Positions 1 through 6,264 of a DNA stretch of 12,296 nucleotides are shown piece by piece. Source of the DNA: Clostridiales bacterium (GTDB taxonomy: Bacteria; Bacillota; Clostridia; Lachnospirales; WRAX01). Position 1 is the stretch's first letter; each line of letters starts with the position of its first letter. A program made the position numbers and the translations under genes. The stretch covers positions 1-12,296 of the forward strand of contig JAISHX010000111.1 of NCBI GenBank assembly GCA_031262335.1. The letters run 5' to 3'. The notes beneath the pieces were generated by a model, which did no database searches, was not told the DNA's origin, and saw only the letters and a program-made list of their open reading frames with translations.

Positions 1-169
1 CGAACATTTTTTCGGCTAATTTTTGCGGGGTTTTACCTTTTCTGAAACCCGGAACATTAAGTTTATTTTTATTAGTTTTATAAGCATGGTCAAGACCATG
101 TTTAAATACTGACGGCTCAACCGTTATATCAAATTGTTCGGTCTTGCCTGCAGATGTTTCCGTTGGCAT
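1..169 (-). CDS. tig: Trigger factor, N-terminal fragment (gene runs off the left edge)
   Basis: Trigger factor is the ribosome-associated chaperone and peptidyl-prolyl isomerase that meets nascent chains at the exit tunnel. Only the first 56 codons are visible. They contain the signature of its N-terminal ribosome-binding domain: after a short leader, FDITVEPSVFKHGLDHAY is followed by LNVPGFRKGKTPQKLAEKMF, with the ribosome-docking GFRKGK motif at residues 41-46. The start is ATG at 169-167, chosen because a GGGAGGAG ribosome binding site lies 7 nt upstream (177-184). An ATG at 172-174 is followed at once by a stop and cannot be the start. The tail of about 12 residues ahead of the first strand (MPTETSAGKTEQ) is unlike the usual MKV-type beginning. 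The PPIase and C-terminal domains lie outside the window. It has its own promoter and is separated from the TSUP genes by a terminator. Confidence 0.93.
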   Translation of the reverse strand, partial: MPTETSAGKTEQFDITVEPSVFKHGLDHAYKTNKNKLNVPGFRKGKTPQKLAEKMF

Positions 170-218
170 TACATTACTCCTCCCAGCTTTTTCTATCTTA
201 TCAAAAATACATTACCTG

Positions 219-227
219 ATTATAACA
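219..227 (-). promoter_or_regulatory. Extended -10 promoter for tig
   Basis: Read on the minus strand, a perfect TATAAT (224-219) is preceded by TGT, giving the extended -10 form TGnTATAAT. The best -35 at 17-bp spacing (about 242-247, TAGCAT) is poor, which is compatible with an extended -10 promoter. Transcription would start near 212, leaving a leader of about 43 nt before the ATG. The 169-312 gap holds only this promoter and the terminator beside it. Confidence 0.65.
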
Positions 228-264
228 TACAAATTCCAAACATGCTATATATTTATTACTCAAA

Positions 265-306
265 AACAAAAAAATTTCAAAAAGGCGGTCAAATACAGAC
301 CGCCTT
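265..306 (-). terminator. Intrinsic terminator of the decarboxylase-asnB-TSUP operon
   Basis: A 9-bp perfect stem AAGGCGGTC/GACCGCCTT (282-290 with 298-306) has a 7-nt loop. On the minus strand it is followed by TTTGAAATTTTTTTG. It begins 6 nt past the stop of the last TSUP gene and precedes the tig promoter, so it insulates tig from read-through. Confidence 0.85.
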
Positions 307-312
307 GTGCAG

Positions 313-669
313 TTACTTTTTTTTAAAGAACTCAATAATTCCCATTAACAGCAGAAATCCTCCGAAAAGCTTGCCTAAAACAGCAGGCTCAATAGCAATT
401 GCAATTACTGCTCCGATAATTGCTCCGACGACACCCGCGAATACTATTTTAAGAACAGCTTTTTTTTCTATTTTTCGGTTTTTGATGTGAGTTACCAATG
501 CAACGACTGCCGTTGGAACAAAATAGATTAAATTTATATTTTGAGCCGTATGCTGTCCGATACCAAAAGCGAGTACAAGCACGGGAATAAGGATAATTCC
601 GCCGCCTATTCCCATTCCGCTTATAATTCCGGCGGCAGTACCGGTAATTGCAAGAAGAATAAATTTCAA
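313..669 (-). CDS. TauE/SafE (TSUP) family membrane protein, C-terminal half-type
   Basis: A very hydrophobic protein of 118 residues with about four membrane segments, matching one repeat of the TauE/SafE (TSUP) family, putative exporters of sulfite and other sulfur- or organic-acid anions. The family motif of a Gly-rich turn after the first helix is seen as SGMGIGGGIILIPVL (about residues 16-30), then QHTAQNINLIYFVPTAVVAL, and it ends in FFKKK. Full-length TSUP proteins are about 250 residues with two such repeats; this gene carries one and its upstream neighbour the other. I place the start at TTG 669-667, which overlaps the neighbour's TGA in a TTGA and has GAGG 8 nt upstream. A longer reading from 744 would run deep into the neighbour and adds a polar, non-family extension. 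The 4-nt overlap suggests translational coupling and a 1:1 heteromeric transporter. The substrate cannot be told from sequence. Confidence 0.85.
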   Translation of the reverse strand: MKFILLAITGTAAGIISGMGIGGGIILIPVLVLAFGIGQHTAQNINLIYFVPTAVVALVTHIKNRKIEKKAVLKIVFAGVVGAIIGAVIAIAIEPAVLGKLFGGFLLLMGIIEFFKKK

Positions 670-1025
670 AATATCAACCTCAATCCTGCCGCGACCATAC
701 ATACACCGAATACTTTGTGAAGTAATGAGGACGAAAGTTTGCAAAGGATTTTTGCCCCGATAAAACCTCCCGCAATTCCGCCGACCGAAACAGCGATAAT
801 TGTCGGTAAATCCGGCATTTCACCTTGTGCATACATAACTGCCGATGCAATTGAAAGAGGCAATATTATTGCTATTGCTGTGGCGTGTGCTTTGTGTGTT
901 TCGATTTTCAGGAATTTTTCCATAGAAGGCACAATGATTGTTCCGCCACCGGAACCGAAAAGTCCGTTTAAGAAACCTGCTGTCAAACCGATTGCGCATG
1001 ATTTAAAAAAAGAAACATTTTTCAG
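666..1025 (-). CDS. TauE/SafE (TSUP) family membrane protein, N-terminal half-type
   Basis: The first half of a split TSUP transporter, about 119 residues and four membrane segments. It shows the N-terminal-repeat signature GLTAGFLNGLFGSGGGTIIV followed by HKAHATAIAIILPLSIASAV, and ends AAGLRLIF. The start is uncertain. TTG at 986-984 is the first ordinary start codon, but it has no ribosome binding site and would cut into the first helix. CTG at 1025-1023 gives a family-like beginning (Met-KNVSFFKSCAIGL) and sits 6 nt after AAGGAGGAG (1040-1032), so I prefer it. No ATG or GTG exists in frame before the upstream stop at 1049-1047. The ribosome binding site lies in one arm of a 13-bp hairpin. 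Its stop overlaps the start of the second half. It is the fourth gene of the minus-strand operon. Confidence 0.8.
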   Translation of the reverse strand: MKNVSFFKSCAIGLTAGFLNGLFGSGGGTIIVPSMEKFLKIETHKAHATAIAIILPLSIASAVMYAQGEMPDLPTIIAVSVGGIAGGFIGAKILCKLSSSLLHKVFGVCMVAAGLRLIF

Positions 1026-1027
1026 GC

Positions 1028-1072
1028 AAAACTCCTCCTTTTGCGTTTAATTTTGACATAAGGAGGAGTTTT
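1028..1072 (-). promoter_or_regulatory. 13-bp hairpin containing the TSUP gene's Shine-Dalgarno; possible attenuator
   Basis: Positions 1028-1040 pair perfectly with 1060-1072 (13 bp) around a 19-nt A/T-rich loop. In the minus-strand transcript the 3' arm carries AAGGAGGAG, the ribosome binding site of the first TSUP gene, so the folded form would hide it. The arm ends in only four U before GCC, so it could also act as a weak terminator after the lipoprotein gene, whose stop is 8 nt before the stem. On the plus strand the same element is followed by TTTTTATT, but no plus-strand gene runs into it. Confidence 0.6.
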
Positions 1073-1080
1073 TATTCAAA

Positions 1081-1704
1081 TTATTTTGATGATAAATACG
1101 CTGCATACAAGTTTGCCTTAAAATCTGTTACTTCTTGAAGTCCCCAGCCGTCTGCAGAGTAGAATAAGAATTTTGCTGCAACGCGGTGAGGTTTACTGAT
1201 AACGGCAACGTTTTGGCATGCGTAAATAAAAGAATCATACGAAATTTGAGTCCGTTCGTCAGAAGGTAGAGTATTAAAATTCGGTGCAGTGTTGTTAATA
1301 TAGTTGTTGCATTGTTCTAGAAAATAGTCCATATCAAGAGAGTAAACATAAATATCAACATAAGAAGTATTCTCACGAGGGTAAGTAGGTTCTTGAATTT
1401 TATAAGTAATATTGTCGTCAATTGCGGTAAAAAGTGATGCTACCATTGCGGCAAGTTGCTCTTCTGTATAATCGTCCTGTTTTGCATAATAGTTAACAGC
1501 AGATTCTATCAAAAGTTGCCGCATCGAATCTGATGTTTCAGCTAATACGTGTTGAGCCTCATCTGAATCTTTTTTTAAGAAAACCGAGTCCAAAATAGGT
1601 GGCAAAACTTCATCGGGCGGAGGAAAGGTTTTTTCTTTTTTTGAACACGCCGCGACTATAGCCATTATCGCTATCGCCATAATGATAACTGAAGATTTTT
1701 TCAC
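1081..1704 (-). CDS. Predicted lipoprotein of unknown function
   Basis: I do not recognise the family. From GTG 1704-1702 the product is 207 residues, beginning MKKSSVIIMAIAIMAIVAAC. This is a type II signal peptide with lipobox V-A-A-C, lipid-modified Cys at residue 20, then a charged/proline linker (SKKEKTFPPPDE). The mature part is acidic and mixed alpha/beta. A helical stretch contains YTEEQLAAMVASLFTAIDD, followed by strand-like ITYKIQEPTYPRENTSYVDI, a pattern loosely like small Firmicutes lipoproteins with an NTF2/DUF-type fold; that is a guess. The GTG was chosen because AAGGAG lies 10 nt upstream, whereas the in-frame ATG at 1713-1711 is only 1 nt from it. It lies between asnB and the TSUP pair on the same strand and is probably co-transcribed, exported and anchored to the outer face of the membrane. 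Confidence 0.8.
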   Translation of the reverse strand: MKKSSVIIMAIAIMAIVAACSKKEKTFPPPDEVLPPILDSVFLKKDSDEAQHVLAETSDSMRQLLIESAVNYYAKQDDYTEEQLAAMVASLFTAIDDNITYKIQEPTYPRENTSYVDIYVYSLDMDYFLEQCNNYINNTAPNFNTLPSDERTQISYDSFIYACQNVAVISKPHRVAAKFLFYSADGWGLQEVTDFKANLYAAYLSSK

Positions 1705-1722
1705 GGAAATCATTCTCCTTCC

Positions 1723-1736
1723 GCCGCATTAGCGGC
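1723..1736 (-). repeat. Small GC hairpin ahead of the lipoprotein ribosome binding site
   Basis: GCCGC/GCGGC with a TAAT loop (minus-strand reading) lies in the 48-nt gap between the asnB stop and the lipoprotein GTG start, directly before GGAAGGAG. There is no U-tract, so it is unlikely to be a terminator. It may act as an mRNA processing or stability element, or tune initiation. Confidence 0.4.
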
Positions 1737-1752
1737 AATTACTGTTACCGGT

Positions 1753-3600
1753 TTATTCTGCATTGAAAAATTGCTGATGCCATACTAAGAACATATAAAC
1801 ACACCATATTTTTCTGCTGTAGTCTTTTTTGCCTGATTTGTGGCGGTCAAGCAAACGAATAAGCTCTTTTTCGTTAAAATACTTTCTGCTTGTTTCAGAT
1901 AAGAAAGCTTTTTTGATTTTTTCATAATATTTTTCTTCACGGAGCCAAACTCTAATCGGCACAGGAAAGCCGAGTTTTTTCTTGGAGGCTACTTCAGGCG
2001 GCAAGCTTTTTAAGGCGGCAGCACGGAAAGCGGCTTTTGTTTCTTTTTTATTCGTCCTGTATTTTGTAGGTAATGTTCTTGCGGCGGCGAATACTTCTCT
2101 GTCTAAATAAGGCACTCTTACTTCAAGTGAATGTGCCATGCTCATCTTGTCGGCTTTTAAAAGAATGTCGCCGACAAGCCACATATTTATATCTAAGTAT
2201 TGCATTTTTGTAATGTCGTCACGGTCGGCAACTTCATCATAATATTTTTTTGTCAGTTCTGTAGGCGGCGTTGTTCTGTCAAGAGGGGATTTTAAAATCT
2301 TTTTACGTTCTTTGACAGAAAAAATGTTTGCATTGCCTATAAATCTTTCCTCGACTGTTTTGGAGCCGCGAATAAGAAAACTCTTGCCTTTTACATCGGG
2401 CAAAATCTTTCCTATAGCTCCCAATGTCTTTCGTATAAATATCGGCAGTTTTGTTAAAATATTTAGTGATATGGGTTCTTTATATATGTTATAGCCGCCA
2501 AAAAATTCATCTGCGCCTTCTCCTGAGAGAGCAACTTTCACATGAGCACTTGCAAGTTGGCTTACAAAGTACAAAGCAACGGCAGAAGGGTCTGCAAGAG
2601 GCTCGTCCATATGATACTGGACTTTCGGAATTGAATCCCAGTATTCTTTTGTCGTAATCATTTTTGAAAAATTTTCTATACCGACTTTTTCAGAAAGTCG
2701 TTTTGCATAATCAATTTCATTGTACTTATCATAATCGAAACCTACGGTAAAAGTTTTATCTCCGTTAAACCTTGCCGCAACAAAGCTTGAATCGACACCG
2801 CTTGAAAGGAATGAGCCTACCTCAACATCGCTTATTTTATGAGCCTCAATCGAATTGATAACGGCTTGTTCGATATTATCTGCGGCTTGTTCAAATGTTT
2901 TTTCCTCGGGAGATAAAAATTTGTGAACGGCATAGCGAGTTTTTGTAATTTTGCCGTTAGCGAAAACAATAAAATGCCCGGGAGGCAATTTAAAAACATT
3001 TTTAAAAAAGGTTTCCTCTAACGCAGAGTATTGAAATGTCAAATAGTGAGGAATAGCTTTTTCGTTGAGTTCTTTTTTGAAGTTAGGGAATGGGAGAAAA
3101 CTTTTTATTTCGGAGCCGAACAATAAATTTCCACCGTTATCGGCATAATAAACCGGTTTAATTCCGAACGGGTCACGAACAAGAAAAATTTCCCCTGTTT
3201 TTTTATCAAAAATAACAAATCCGAACATTCCTCTGAGTTTGTGAACCATTTCATGCCCGTATTGTTCATAAAGGTGGGCAAGAACTTCTGTATCTGTATT
3301 TGTGTAAAAAGTATGTCCGCATTGTTCTAATTCTGTACGGAGAATTTTGTAATTATAAATTTCTCCGTTAAAAAACACAACAATGCTCTTATCTTCATTA
3401 AATATCGGCTGTGAGCCGTCTGATAAATCAATTATTGAAAGCCGCCTGAATCCGCACGAAAAACGGTTTTCGTCATCAACAAAAACACCTCCGCTGTCCG
3501 GACCTCTATGACGTATACGTTCTGCCATTTCAAGAATTATTTGTTCCGGCGTTTTGTCCGTCATTTCAACTTTTCCGGCAAAACCGCAAAAACCGCACAT
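1753..3600 (-). CDS. asnB: Asparagine synthase (glutamine-hydrolysing)
   Basis: A cytosolic enzyme that makes asparagine from aspartate, ATP and glutamine. The 615-residue length is normal for the family. The N-terminal class II glutaminase domain (about 1-210) starts MCGFCGFAG, so Cys2 becomes the nucleophile after Met removal. It also shows RHRGPDSGG (30-38), the RRLSIIDLS block, FFNGEIYNY (76-84) and VRDPFGIKP (141-149). The synthetase domain (about 215-610) has the PP-loop SSGVDSS (266-272), DEPLADPSA (332-340), SGEGADEFFGGY (359-370) and KADKMSMAHSLEVRVP. All the key motifs I checked are intact, so it should be active. The ATG at 3600 lies 3 nt after the decarboxylase stop, and its ribosome binding site (AAGAGGT) is made by the last codons of that gene, indicating tight coupling. 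Confidence 0.96.
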   Translation of the reverse strand: MCGFCGFAGKVEMTDKTPEQIILEMAERIRHRGPDSGGVFVDDENRFSCGFRRLSIIDLSDGSQPIFNEDKSIVVFFNGEIYNYKILRTELEQCGHTFYTNTDTEVLAHLYEQYGHEMVHKLRGMFGFVIFDKKTGEIFLVRDPFGIKPVYYADNGGNLLFGSEIKSFLPFPNFKKELNEKAIPHYLTFQYSALEETFFKNVFKLPPGHFIVFANGKITKTRYAVHKFLSPEEKTFEQAADNIEQAVINSIEAHKISDVEVGSFLSSGVDSSFVAARFNGDKTFTVGFDYDKYNEIDYAKRLSEKVGIENFSKMITTKEYWDSIPKVQYHMDEPLADPSAVALYFVSQLASAHVKVALSGEGADEFFGGYNIYKEPISLNILTKLPIFIRKTLGAIGKILPDVKGKSFLIRGSKTVEERFIGNANIFSVKERKKILKSPLDRTTPPTELTKKYYDEVADRDDITKMQYLDINMWLVGDILLKADKMSMAHSLEVRVPYLDREVFAAARTLPTKYRTNKKETKAAFRAAALKSLPPEVASKKKLGFPVPIRVWLREEKYYEKIKKAFLSETSRKYFNEKELIRLLDRHKSGKKDYSRKIWCVYMFLVWHQQFFNAE

Positions 3601-3603
3601 AGT

Positions 3604-4917
3604 TTACCTCTTTTCACAAACGAGTAATTTATAATTTAAGGGTATTTTTTCAAGAACTTCCTCAGTAAAAACTTCTCCCGGAACAATAATGGGAATCCCG
3701 GGAGGGTAGGGCGTTATAAAATCTGCCGATGTTCGTCCCGCTGCATTTTCACGTTGAATTTCTTCTTTTTCAGCGAAAAACGCATCTTTCATTGATTTAA
3801 TCATAATCGAAGCCGAAAATGTAAAATCGGTATTTTCCGGCGGACGCGCAAGTCCGTCAATAAAGTATAGCCCTCTTTTTAATTTTTCAAAACCGCTTGC
3901 CGTATCTGCCGGAGAAGTCATTGCAATAAGGCGTTGGTTATTGCTTGTTTCTATTTGAACTCCGAATTTTTCGCACAGAATATTTTCTGCGTTCGGCAGG
4001 GCGGAATAGCAAAAAGTCAGTTTTGATTTGTCATATAGTCTTGCGTCAAATAACCGCAAATTTTTAAGGTGTTTAATTTCTTCACGGAATGAAAGTAACA
4101 TTTGCGTGTAATTTTCAAACCGGAACGGCTCCCGTATGAGTTTTTGAATCACATAATCTGTCTGAGCCATCAACATATATGACGGACTGCTTGTTTGGTA
4201 AAAATTCATAAGGCGGCGAAATTTTTCAAAATCTATTCTTTTACTTAAATGTACACAGGCACATTGTCCTAAAACAGGTAAAGTCTTGTGCAAACTGTTT
4301 ATTACAATATCTGCGCCGCATTGAACCGCACTTCTCGGAAAAACAGCGGAAAAAACAAAGTGTGCTCCGTGAGCTTCGTCAACAATAAGAATTTTACCTC
4401 TTTTGTGAACTTCGGTTGCAATTTCTTCAATATTCGAAACGATGCCTTCGTATGTCGGGCTTGTTATGATTACGGCGGCACAATCCGGAAAGTTGTCAAG
4501 TGCCGCAACAACTTCCGTTGAAAATACTTCGCCCGCAAATCCGAAACTTGTCGCGGCAGGTACAATAAATTTGTGTTCTGCTCCTGATAAAATTATTCCG
4601 TTAAAAACTGCTTTATGGCAATTCCTCGCAACAAGCACGCCGCCTCTTTGTGCCGCATATGAAATAGAAGACAACAAACAACCGGTTGCTCCGTTTACAC
4701 AAAAAAGAGTATATTCCGTATCGTAAACAGAAGCCAATGCTTTTTGAAATTCCAAAATTATTCCTTGCGGAGCCGATAAATTATCAGTACCCGAAATTTC
4801 GGTTAAATCAAAAAGCGGAAGATGTTGAGGAAAAAATTCCGAGTTTCGTTTATGTCCGGGCATATGGAACGGATAAACATTTTTTTCAAAATAATTCTTT
4901 AAAAATTTATATACCAT
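3604..4917 (-). CDS. Orn/Lys/Arg decarboxylase family PLP enzyme, short form
   Basis: A fold-type I PLP enzyme of the Orn/Lys/Arg decarboxylase class, which makes polyamine precursors or diamines by decarboxylating a basic amino acid. The 437 residues match the short Gram-positive form without the N-terminal wing domain. Visible marks: FHMPGHKRN (17-25), SGTDNL (42-47), VNGATGC (74-80), the PLP-binding IVDEAHGAHF (178-187; Asp180, His183), the Schiff-base lysine in NSLHKTLP (Lys211), and the C-terminal block ITPYPPGIPIIVPGE (401-415). I start it at ATG 4917-4915, where GAGG sits 6 nt upstream and the protein begins MVYKFLKNYF. A reading from 4992 adds an unrelated N-terminus crossing the promoter. 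Which amino acid is used cannot be decided. It is the first gene of the minus operon, directly before asnB. Confidence 0.9.
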   Translation of the reverse strand: MVYKFLKNYFEKNVYPFHMPGHKRNSEFFPQHLPLFDLTEISGTDNLSAPQGIILEFQKALASVYDTEYTLFCVNGATGCLLSSISYAAQRGGVLVARNCHKAVFNGIILSGAEHKFIVPAATSFGFAGEVFSTEVVAALDNFPDCAAVIITSPTYEGIVSNIEEIATEVHKRGKILIVDEAHGAHFVFSAVFPRSAVQCGADIVINSLHKTLPVLGQCACVHLSKRIDFEKFRRLMNFYQTSSPSYMLMAQTDYVIQKLIREPFRFENYTQMLLSFREEIKHLKNLRLFDARLYDKSKLTFCYSALPNAENILCEKFGVQIETSNNQRLIAMTSPADTASGFEKLKRGLYFIDGLARPPENTDFTFSASIMIKSMKDAFFAEKEEIQRENAAGRTSADFITPYPPGIPIIVPGEVFTEEVLEKIPLNYKLLVCEKR

Positions 4918-4944
4918 TAGCAACCTCATAAGATAATATTCAAG

Positions 4945-4973
4945 TTGAAATTTCCTCCTCAATATGATACAAT
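4945..4973 (+). promoter_or_regulatory. Sigma-A promoter for the HMA-protein/hydrolase unit
   Basis: TTGAAA (4945-4950), 17 nt, TACAAT (4968-4973), with TG one base ahead giving an extended -10 (TGATACAAT). Transcription would begin near 4980, about 40 nt before the ATG at 5021. The same 9-mer TGATACAAT forms the rel promoter. Confidence 0.8.
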
Positions 4974-4992
4974 AAAATTGAAAAGCAAACAA
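4964..4992 (-). promoter_or_regulatory. Divergent promoter for the decarboxylase-asnB operon
   Basis: On the minus strand, TTGTTT (4992-4987), 17 nt, TATCAT (4969-4964). The -10 matches consensus at five of six positions; the -35 matches only at TTG. Its -10 shares bases 4968-4969 with the -10 of the plus-strand promoter. The start would be near 4957, leaving a leader of about 40 nt. Confidence 0.55.
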
Positions 4993-5020
4993 TACCTTTT
5001 TTTAGCAAGGAGAGATGAAT

Positions 5021-5242
5021 ATGAAACAAAAGCAGAAATATCTATTGCTGATTGAAGGAATGTCGGATGCTCACTGTGCCCGTCATGTTGAAAATGCGCT
5101 GTCAGAGATAAGCAACGTAAAAAAATGTGTTGTAACGCTTGAAAAAGGCACGGCACTTGTTGAAGCCGATGCTCCTGTTGCTGCTGAACAATTTGCAGAC
5201 GCTATAGTTGAAGCAGGCTATGTTTTCGCAGGAATAAAATAA
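5021..5242 (+). CDS. HMA-like small protein with a degenerate metal motif (CopZ-type fold)
   Basis: A 73-residue cytosolic protein with the length and pattern of the heavy-metal-associated (HMA, ferredoxin-like beta-alpha-beta-beta-alpha-beta) fold: strand YLLLIEGM, helix HCARHVENALSEI, strand VKKCVVTLEKGTALVEAD, helix AAEQFADAIVEAG, end strand YVFAGIK. The loop that in copper chaperones reads GMTCxxC is GMSDAHC here (13-19): the first Cys is Asp16, leaving His18 and Cys19. Classical two-thiolate Cu(I) binding is therefore unlikely, and metal binding is uncertain. I start at ATG 5021 because AAGGAG (5007-5012) is 8 nt away; the in-frame ATG at 5015 is only 2 nt from it. It is first in a two-gene unit, 19 nt before the hydrolase. 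Confidence 0.82.
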   Translation: MKQKQKYLLLIEGMSDAHCARHVENALSEISNVKKCVVTLEKGTALVEADAPVAAEQFADAIVEAGYVFAGIK

Positions 5243-5261
5243 TAAAGGACGGGGGTTATTG

Positions 5262-6212
5262 TTGGCATCTTTTGCAGATAAGCAGGGGATTTTTAAATCA
5301 AGTGACGGAATAAGCGAAATTTCTTATTTTGTTTGGGACATAGAAAGCGGAATCCCTTGTAAGGGAATAGTTCAAATTTCACATGGAATGCGCGAACACT
5401 CGGGCAGATACGCCGATTTCGCAAGATTTTTAAATAAAAACGGCTGGTTAGTCATTTCTCACGACCATCTCGGTCACGGACGTTCAAATAATAAAAAGTT
5501 TGGATATTTTGGGGAATCAGGCGTAAATACATTAATTAACGATGTTATTTTACTTTCTAATCAAATAAAAAATTTGTATCCGGACAAACAAATGAATCTA
5601 TTTGGGCATAGCATGGGTTCATTCATTGCTCGTGAGGTTTGTACAAAATATAAGTTTTATTCCGGAGCTGTTTTTTGCGGTACAGGAAGCAGTTCGCCGC
5701 TTATAAGATTTGCCGAAAAATTAGCAAAAATAATGTGCGTCATGTTCGGCGAAGAGCATGACGCGAAACTTTTTGAAGCGTTAAGCAAAAAAATTTATAA
5801 CGCACGCATAAAACCTGCACCGACAGGCAAAGAATGGCTTAGTCGTGATAAAGCTGTTTATGAAGCTTTTCTTGCGGATGAGCTTTGTGCCTATGATTTT
5901 AAGCTCGGAGGCTACCGTGACTTATTCAGCCTTGTAAATATGGTAAACACACGGGACTGGGCGGCAAAAATTGATGTTAATATGCCGATATTTCTTATTT
6001 CCGGTCTTGAAGACCCTGTTGGCGAATACGGGCGCGGCGTTTTAAAAGTTTATGAAGCATTGAACACAGCCGGAAATAAAAATATTTATATAAAGATGTA
6101 TCATGGTGCAAGGCATGAACTTCTTAATGAACTTAATAAAGAAGAGGTTTACGACGATATTTTATACTTTTTTGAAGAAATAATGACGGGGAAGGCTTTT
6201 TTGGAGGAATAA
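5262..6212 (+). CDS. Alpha/beta hydrolase, monoacylglycerol lipase/lysophospholipase-like
   Basis: A 316-residue serine hydrolase of the Hydrolase_4/S33 type that includes monoacylglycerol lipases and lysophospholipase L2. The oxyanion-side motif is ISHGMREHSGRY (39-50), followed by HDHLGHGRS (68-76). The nucleophile elbow is GHSMG (115-119, Ser117), with likely acid Asp251 in SGLEDPVG and His285 in HGARHELLNE, so the triad is complete. There is no signal peptide, so it should be cytosolic, acting on a small ester or lipid; the true substrate is unknown. Start codons are TTG at 5259 or 5262. I prefer 5262 because GGGGG (5251-5255) is 6 nt away, although AAAGGA (5245-5250) would fit 5259. It lies 19 nt after the HMA-like gene and shares its promoter. 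Confidence 0.88.
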   Translation: MASFADKQGIFKSSDGISEISYFVWDIESGIPCKGIVQISHGMREHSGRYADFARFLNKNGWLVISHDHLGHGRSNNKKFGYFGESGVNTLINDVILLSNQIKNLYPDKQMNLFGHSMGSFIAREVCTKYKFYSGAVFCGTGSSSPLIRFAEKLAKIMCVMFGEEHDAKLFEALSKKIYNARIKPAPTGKEWLSRDKAVYEAFLADELCAYDFKLGGYRDLFSLVNMVNTRDWAAKIDVNMPIFLISGLEDPVGEYGRGVLKVYEALNTAGNKNIYIKMYHGARHELLNELNKEEVYDDILYFFEEIMTGKAFLEE

Positions 6213-6216
6213 AATA

Positions 6217-6264
6217 ATGTCGCAGTCGCAGGGGAGACATTGCCAAGACTTCGTTAAATGCTAA
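6217..6264 (+). CDS. Possible 15-aa mini-ORF ending inside a hairpin loop
   Basis: ATG TCG CAG TCG begins 9 nt after a perfect GGAGG (6203-6207) that lies in the last codons of the hydrolase gene. It encodes MSQSQGRHCQDFVKC and stops at TAA 6262-6264, which falls at the loop of the 17-bp hairpin 6243-6280. The ribosome binding site and the stop position make translation possible, but the peptide resembles nothing I know. It may simply be chance. Confidence 0.25.
   Translation: MSQSQGRHCQDFVKC

Noticed and set aside
85..100. Palindrome CATGGTC-AA-GACCATG
   Set aside because: It lies inside the tig coding region and encodes the symmetric peptide HGLDHA; no nearby feature suggests an operator.
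666..744. Longer reading of the second TSUP gene starting at 744
   Set aside because: It would overlap the first gene by 79 nt and adds a non-family N-terminus; TTG 669 with the TTGA overlap fits better.
313..1025. TSUP pair as a frameshifted pseudogene
   Set aside because: Each half has complete repeat motifs, a good ribosome binding site and a normal half-length end, and the junction is a clean start/stop overlap.
4933..4960. Possible leader peptide (GAGGAGG then TTG AAT ATT ATC TTA TGA) before the decarboxylase
   Set aside because: Only five codons with a TTG start, and the ribosome binding site would fall at or before the predicted transcription start at about 4957.
4959..5156. Minus-strand ORF across the HMA gene and divergent promoter
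   Set aside because: A shadow of the HMA frame; no ribosome binding site and no recognisable protein features.
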